Below, in pieces: positions 58,866-64,000 of a stretch of DNA of 64,000 nt. The stretch spans positions 7,056,001 through 7,120,000 of the forward strand of contig CM067541.1 of assembly GCA_034509755.1 (NCBI GenBank), read 5' to 3'. Source of the DNA: Anisodus tanguticus. Taxonomy: Eukaryota > Streptophyta > Magnoliopsida > Solanales > Solanaceae. The notes beneath the pieces were generated by a model. It did not search any database. It saw nothing but the letters and a program-made list of their open reading frames with translations, and was not told the origin of the DNA. Made by a program: the position numbers and the translations under genes. Every line of letters starts with the position of its first letter. Positions within the stretch are counted from its first letter, which is position 1.

Positions 58866-59850
58866 ACAACAACAACAACATATCCATTAAAGTCTCACAT
58901 CGTTGGGTCTGAGGAGGAGTAGAGTATACGCAGACCTTACCTCTACCTTGGTAGGTAGAGCGGTTGTTTCCGAGAGACCCTCCGCTCAAGACAAAGCATA
59001 AGCACAAGCAAAATAAGAGAAACAATCAGACCCGGACAAAAAATTTAAAGCAGTATGAAAATGTTGGTATCAAATGTGAATAAGTCATGCTAGCGCATTC
59101 TAAAAGAAGCAGTAACTAATGCAAGTACATAAGATTAATAAAGTACACTAAATAACACATAACAGTAGAAATCAAACGCTACTATAAAGCAATACTACGC
59201 CTACTAGTATGATAGGCTAAGCGGGCCTACACTAATAATACTATAACTATAAGTTTGTAAGCGTAAGTAGGGTTATGCTCGACTACCTACTACCCTAATT
59301 CGTGTCCTCCACAACCCCATATCTAAGGTCATGTCCTCAGTAAGTTGCACCTATGCCATATCCCGTCTAATCATCTCTCCTCAATACTTCTTCGGCCTAC
59401 CTCTACCCCTCCTGAACCCTTCCATATGCAACCTCTCACACCTCCGCACTGGGACATTTGTGTCTCTCCTCTACACATGCCCGAACCATCTCAACCTCGC
59501 TTACCGCATCTTATCCTCCACCGAGGTCACTCTCACTCTGTCCCGGATATCATCATTTCTAATTCTATTCCTCCTTGTATGCCCACACATCCATCTCAAC
59601 ATACTCATTTCCACAACTTTTATCTTCTGAATGTGCGGAGTTTTGACTGGCCAACTCTCCGCCCCATATAACATAGTCGGTCTAACCATCATTCTATAGA
59701 ACTTGCCTTTAAGTTTTGATGACACATTTTTATCGCACAAGACTCTAGATGCGAGCCTCCATTTCATCCACTCTGTCCCAATACGATGTGTGACATCGTT
59801 ATCAATCTTTCCATTCATTTAAATAATAGATCCGAGATACTAAATATAAG
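58866..59850 (-). mobile_element. RTE-type LINE, 5'-truncated, with TTG-repeat tail
   Basis: Minus-strand order: coding remnant (59850-59330), 3' untranslated region, then a terminal (TTG)n run at 58880-58866. RTE LINEs characteristically end in a short tandem repeat rather than poly(A). The untranslated part includes, on the plus strand, gtagagtatacgcagacctt and tccgctcaagacaaagcata, a tail widespread in nightshade genomes. 5' truncation is the usual outcome of target-primed reverse transcription. A target duplication was not clearly identified. Confidence 0.8.
59330..59850 (-). pseudogene. RTE LINE reverse-transcriptase C-terminal region
   Basis: Translation includes KIDNDVTHRIGTEWMKWRLA, SRVLCDKNVSSKLKGKFYRM, VRPTMLYGAESWPVK and EMSMLRWMCGHTRRNRIRND, then a REARLRWFGHVQRRD-like stretch in a shifted frame. 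This block follows the RT catalytic domain in plant RTE elements. The catalytic FADD-type motif itself is missing. Confidence 0.85.
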
Positions 59851-60030
59851 GGTTATATTTTCAACGTGAACTAGCTTATAAAAGTTGAATCATTTTAATA
59901 ACATCAAGATCTAAACGAGTAGTACATGCACCCTATTACATGTTGTACGATATTGTGGGCGTCTCAAAAGGGTAAGAGATATCATGATATTTCTAATTAG
60001 TAGTCTTCTAAAATTTTAGCTCTACTCATG
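59851..60030. other. Short intergenic stretch
   Basis: AT-rich; the next eight bases (60031-60038, tccagcac) are the left target duplication of the following hAT element. Confidence 0.5.
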
Positions 60031-60038
60031 TCCAGCAC

Positions 60039-61183
60039 TAGGGGTGAGCGGGTCCGGGTACCCTAATATTTTTGAACTACCCGGTAAAAGATCGGTTCCT
60101 AAATTTACTATCCGAAACCTACCCGTAGCAATCATTACCCGGAACCTACCCGGACAGGGTCCGGGTAGGTTCTCGGGTATCCTGTAAATAAAAAACACAA
60201 ATTAAGCAACAATTTTTAAGCCTATGAGAATAAAAAAGAGTTCTAAAATAATTTCATCAAGTAGTTTTTGCCTGCAATCGGAGTTTTTAGTACCCTTATA
60301 AGAAGTTTTAGAAAACTTATTCATTGTAGAAAAGCTAATTCTGTAACCAAAACCTAAAATTGCAAGCCAAATTTGACACTCAATTAATTGAACGTGTTGA
60401 TTTCAAAATAAATTTGAAAATATCTGAATTAAACTTATTTTCGTGTTCATAAGCTCTTCGATACAAAAGAAAAGCTTTATTATACTAGTAAATCCCTAAA
60501 TTTCATCTTCACAACTACAAAAATATACATAAATTTTAAAAATAGATTTACATTTCAAATAAAAAAGTAATACAAATTGAAGATGAGTATCGCCTGAAAT
60601 AGAACAGAAGCATATGATATTAAAAAGAAATTGAAGAGTTAGATATGAACCCATATGCATTTTAGGAATGAGGTGAACACAACCAAGGGAGAGAAAGAGG
60701 CAAAGGTGAAGCTTCAATGACGACAACGATGAAAGTACCTGAGAGAAAGCTTCAACAACGACGACGATGAAGCTCGGTGGTGTAGCTAAAGCGCCATTGT
60801 TATTGAGAGAGTTTTGAGTGTTTTCTCTTAGGTCACAAAGAGCATTCTAGAATAAAGGGGTGAAAAAGCTAAAATATTTACGTCTTGGGGTGGTGAAAAT
60901 CAATGTGCAGGCGTGCAACAAACAATTTTGGAGAAAGTTAAAAGTGGTCCAAATGTTTCTAAAAAAAGTAAAAATATTTAATATTTTATAGGTTCTGGGT
61001 ATCGATTCCGGGTTCGGGTATCCTGTCTCTATTTGCCGTAATCCGAACCGGACCCGACATTGATCGGTTCCTAATTTTACTACCCGGACCCTACCCGTTA
61101 TTATAATATATCTACCCGGAACCTACCCATTAGTGTCGGTTCCGGTCGGGTATCTGGGTACCCTGTAGCCGTGCTCACCCCTA
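60039..61183. mobile_element. Non-autonomous hAT element, 1145 bp, perfect TSD
   Basis: Terminal inverted repeats taggggtgagc are perfect over 11 bases and exact 8-bp duplications tccagcac flank them (60031-60038 and 61184-61191). Subterminal regions at both ends carry dense acccgg/ccgggta words. The 750-bp interior has no transposase domain. The ends resemble those of the element at 194-1641 and probably use a similar transposase. Confidence 0.92.
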
Positions 61184-61191
61184 TCCAGCAC

Positions 61192-61719
61192 AACACAAAT
61201 CCAGGTTAATCTAGTTAACAGATTCCAGAAGCATGTGCTAGCCTATAAAAGTTGAATTATTTGAATGAGCTTAAAATTTAAACGGTCGCACATATACCTT
61301 AATATCTTTTGATTTAATTTTCTTGCTATTTTAATATTGTTTCTTTTTACTTGAATGGAAGGTCGGTTAAAACTTAAAAACAGTCTTCTTTACCCGTCAA
61401 GATAAGAGTAATGTTTACGTACACTTTTATTTTCTCCAGATCCACTCATAAAATTATACTTGAATATATTATTATTAAATACATCATAATATATGTTCCT
61501 CGGCGCTAAAAGCACCTCAAAAGCGTGGGAATATCGTGATATTTCTCATTGGTGGTCTAGGCAACACGAATACAGATTAATAGAATCAGCAACACCACAA
61601 TATGGAATGATCATTATTAAATAGAAAAAAAGGACCTTTCATTTTTCTAATTAAATTGTATGATTCCCCATTAAGAACTTCAACCTTCTATTTCCTATTC
61701 CTCCCCTATAATTATTTCA
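61192..61719. other. Upstream region of GDU, no gene seen
   Basis: AT-rich sequence between the hAT element and the GDU core promoter. No specific regulatory motif can be assigned. Confidence 0.5.
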
Positions 61720-61727
61720 TATAAATA
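61720..61727 (+). promoter_or_regulatory. TATA box of GDU gene
   Basis: TATAAATA lies 111 bp before the start codon. The 5' untranslated region includes a run of about 20 A (61767-61786). The box and the following tacttctcaagctaag are shared with the pseudogene copy at 50021. Confidence 0.7.
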
Positions 61728-61830
61728 CACATCCACCATCTTTGTACTTCTCAAGCTAAGCAGCAAAAAAAAAAAAAAAAAAAATACAGTTCTAAAGTTT
61801 CCTCTAAATTTGAAAAGATAAAAAAAAGAA

Positions 61831-62271
61831 ATGCGAACAGTGAGTACCTTCATTGCTACACCATCAATTTCACCACCGGCGATCATTCAAATATCGCCGT
61901 GGCATTCTCCGGCGCCGTACCTCTTCGCCGGAGTAGCATCCATGCTAATATTAATAACTTTTGCTCTAGTAATTTTAGCTTGTTCTTACTGGAAAAGATC
62001 TGGTTATCCACGAGAAAATGGCGATACGGAATCCGGCACCGGCGAGAAATCGACCGGCGGCGATATATTGTTTTTTTCGCGAGATTTTGAAGTGAAGATT
62101 GTAGTGATAATGGCTGGTGATTTGAATCCGAGTTATTTGGCTACGCCTATTTCAAGTAGAGGTAATTGTTTTGGTGTTGAAGATAAATTGGAAGAATTAG
62201 GTGATGAGAAGGTTAAAGAAGAAGTAATTATGGAGGTAATTAGGGACCATAATTATGAACTAAGCCACTGA
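61831..62271 (+). CDS. GLUTAMINE DUMPER (GDU) family protein, 146 residues
   Basis: Single-exon frame starting MRTVSTFIATPSI, as in the duplicated copy. Residues about 29-53 form one membrane helix (YLFAGVASMLILITFALVILAC), followed by a basic YWKRSG and a Gly/Glu-rich linker. Residues 92-97 are VIMAGD, the invariant GDU motif, followed by LNPSYLATP. The C-terminus is acidic. GDU proteins are small membrane proteins that raise amino-acid export when overproduced; the VIMAG motif contacts the LOG2 ubiquitin ligase in Arabidopsis. Length, intronless structure and motif fit the family well. Which GDU member it corresponds to cannot be told from sequence alone. Confidence 0.93.
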   Translation: MRTVSTFIATPSISPPAIIQISPWHSPAPYLFAGVASMLILITFALVILACSYWKRSGYPRENGDTESGTGEKSTGGDILFFSRDFEVKIVVIMAGDLNPSYLATPISSRGNCFGVEDKLEELGDEKVKEEVIMEVIRDHNYELSH

Positions 62272-62500
62272 GCTCAAAACAGAGCCTTTTTTTGTTTTTA
62301 GAGTTCTCGATTTATGTTTTTTTTTTCAATTTTGAGATCCGGAAATTGTAATTTTTGGTTGAGATAAGTAAGAGTTAGTAGAAATTTTTCTGATTTTTAT
62401 AATATATGTGTTTTGGGAATATTTTGGAATTTTTATATTGATACGTTATATATTTTCGAATGTAATTTATAGCTTGATCTTTAAATTTGAAATTGATTAT

Positions 62501-62828
62501 AGCTTGTTTGGTCAAGCTTTTAAAATCAGTTTATTTTAAAAAAATGCTTTTAAAAAAAATTGTTGAGAAACATTTTTGTATTTGATTAATTAATTTAAAA
62601 AATACTTTTGAACATCAATTAATGTTTGACCAAACATTTCAAAAGTGTAAGTGTATTTTTTTTTCAAAAGCACTATTAAAAAATAAGTGTTTTTGAAAAA
62701 AAAAAATATTTTTTTAGATTATGAAAAACAACGTCTGCTACTCCCAAAAATATTAATTTTCTTCCAAACACCTCCGTTTTTTTTAAAAATAAGCACTTTA
62801 GAAGAAATATAAATTTAGCCCAACAGTT
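62501..62828. mobile_element. MITE with TGTTTGGTCAAGCTTTT-type ends
   Basis: It begins agcttgtttggtcaagctttt and contains inverse copies (tttgaccaaaca near 62625, ttccaaacacc near 62764) amid repeated aagtgcttttt/aaaaagcactt words. It lies about 230 bp beyond the GDU stop codon. The right boundary is approximate. Confidence 0.6.
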
Positions 62829-64000
62829 CGTTGCGATCACAAACAATAATTAAGCCAAGAACGAAAAACTTCAATCGAACTTGTTTTTCGAGTTAAGAGT
62901 TAAGATTAATATATATAATATTTATCATGGTGTGCCTCATTCATCTCTATTATGGGTTTATTTAATTTGAATTCCCATATTATGTTGTACACTGGGGTAT
63001 TACAGTAGTAATTTTTCACATTGGTTGAAGAATAAATTTTTTGACAATTTTTATTTCATGAGTTACCTTTAATGTTGAGTTATACATATGATTCATTTTA
63101 ATGTATTTTGAATAATCTACAACACTATTGGGTTCTAAAAATTATAATTTATACATATTGGGTTCTAAAAATTATAATTTATACATATTCACCTCCGTAA
63201 ACGTTAGTTCTCATAGAATAGTAACATCAAATCATACAAATTTATTATAGTTAAGTGATTTAATGTGTAATAATATATATTTTAGTAATTAACAATGGTT
63301 AATTTGTAACAAAAGTATATGAGTAACACATGATATGCATGTAGTAATTCGATATAAATACGGGTAATTTTTAACTTTGCGTTTAACAAATATTTTCTCC
63401 ACTAACCTTATTTTCTTTGTGTATCTTATTTACTCATGATAAGGTCATATGTTAATAACATCTGGCCTCTAAGTAATGATTCGAGGTACAAACTCAAGTT
63501 ACTTAATTATAATTAGTTAAATGTCAGAGATAATTCTGATTTTGGAAATAGTCCTATTTATATATACTGAAAGTCTTTTTTTTTTTACATTATTAGAGGA
63601 GCTGGAATTTCAATTAGATAATCTTGTGCGCTTGTAATGTAAAAATATTTTTAATTTTGTAATTGAAAAGAAAGATATTGATTTAGATATATTATCCAGT
63701 CATTTAGCAAATAATAATATACTGCATTTTAATCCTCCATCGTAGAGGAGAATAAAGTGATTAAGAGAAGTGATTAGAGTATATATGCTTTAATGTGAGT
63801 TTTAATTGCGTTTGGCCCATAAGAAAATATAAATTAATCATTTCATTATTCTCATGTTGTTTTTTCTGGATGGTGGAATCACAATGGAAAAAAGATCAAG
63901 GCAAGTTAAAGCATATGTCATAAATTAACTCGTCCAAATCAAAGAACGAAATATCCATATGTGTTTTTTCAAAAATTCTTTAATAAATTGTTTAATCGTC
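62829..64000. other. Intergenic, no gene seen
   Basis: AT-rich sequence to the end of the window. Only a short tandem duplication stands out. Confidence 0.5.
63127..63189 (+). repeat. 30-bp tandem duplication
   Basis: A 30-bp unit beginning attgggttctaaaaattata occurs twice in direct succession without mismatches, indicating a recent slippage or duplication event. Confidence 0.95.

Noticed and set aside
59331..59671. Plus-strand open frames of about 100 codons
   Set aside because: They are antisense to the RTE LINE coding remnant on the minus strand.
1..64000. CRISPR array, prophage, integron or bacterial operon
   Set aside because: No spaced identical repeats, ribosome-binding sites or prokaryotic gene clusters; the sequence is clearly plant nuclear DNA.

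Overview
The window is nuclear DNA of a flowering plant and most resembles Solanaceae. The reasons are AT-rich intergenic sequence, GT-AG splicing in one gene, an RTE-type LINE whose 3' tail carries the motif common in nightshade genomes, and Ty3 LTRs of the TGTTACACC...GTGACA type. Only four loci look like host genes. The rest is a nested graveyard of transposable elements and anonymous AT-rich sequence. Family names come from reading translations and motifs by eye; no database was searched.

Host genes: (1) a two-exon CONSTANS-LIKE gene of the COL3/COL4 type on the minus strand (14290-16122), with two B-boxes, a CCT domain and a C-terminal VP motif. (2) A 76-residue single-pass membrane protein (34529-34759) with a TATA box but no recognised family. 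(3) An intact GLUTAMINE DUMPER gene (61831-62271). (4) A broken GLUTAMINE DUMPER paralogue (50109-50577). A short exon-like relic of an unidentified gene lies at about 37716-37888.

Layout: 194-1641 non-autonomous hAT element; 1650-2820 probable LTR debris with a tandem repeat; 2821-13014 a decayed Ty3/gypsy element containing two nested LTRs, one with exact target-site duplication (TSD); 13015-16417 the COL gene and its flanks; 16418-21441 a Ty1/copia element (minus) whose 5' LTR appears to lack U3; 23880-28380 a second copia (plus) with dead active sites; 30314-33012 a Mutator-like element with a convergent GRF-zinc-finger relic; 33035-33480 a fold-back element; 33946-34215 an LTR fragment; 34417-34759 the small membrane-protein gene; 37889-38207 a TRIM element abutting copia and LINE debris (to 40260); 41258-41592 and 43493-44351 MITEs; 44368-48114 a nearly full-length hAT transposon with a broken transposase; 50021-50577 the GDU pseudogene; 51210-55298 a third copia (minus) with both LTRs and TSD; 55433-55655 a MITE; 56224-57630 an unidentified segment between 17-bp direct repeats; 58866-59850 an RTE LINE (minus); 60039-61183 another non-autonomous hAT; 61720-62271 the intact GDU gene; 62501-62828 a MITE.

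The host genes do not form a pathway. The COL protein is expected to act in light and flowering-time signalling, and the GDU protein in amino-acid export at membranes. The clearest links between elements and genes are positional: a copia 3' LTR lies 295 bp upstream of the COL start codon in the same orientation, an LTR fragment lies upstream of the small membrane-protein gene, and a copia element separates the two GDU copies. I found no prokaryotic-style system, CRISPR array, rRNA or convincing tRNA gene.
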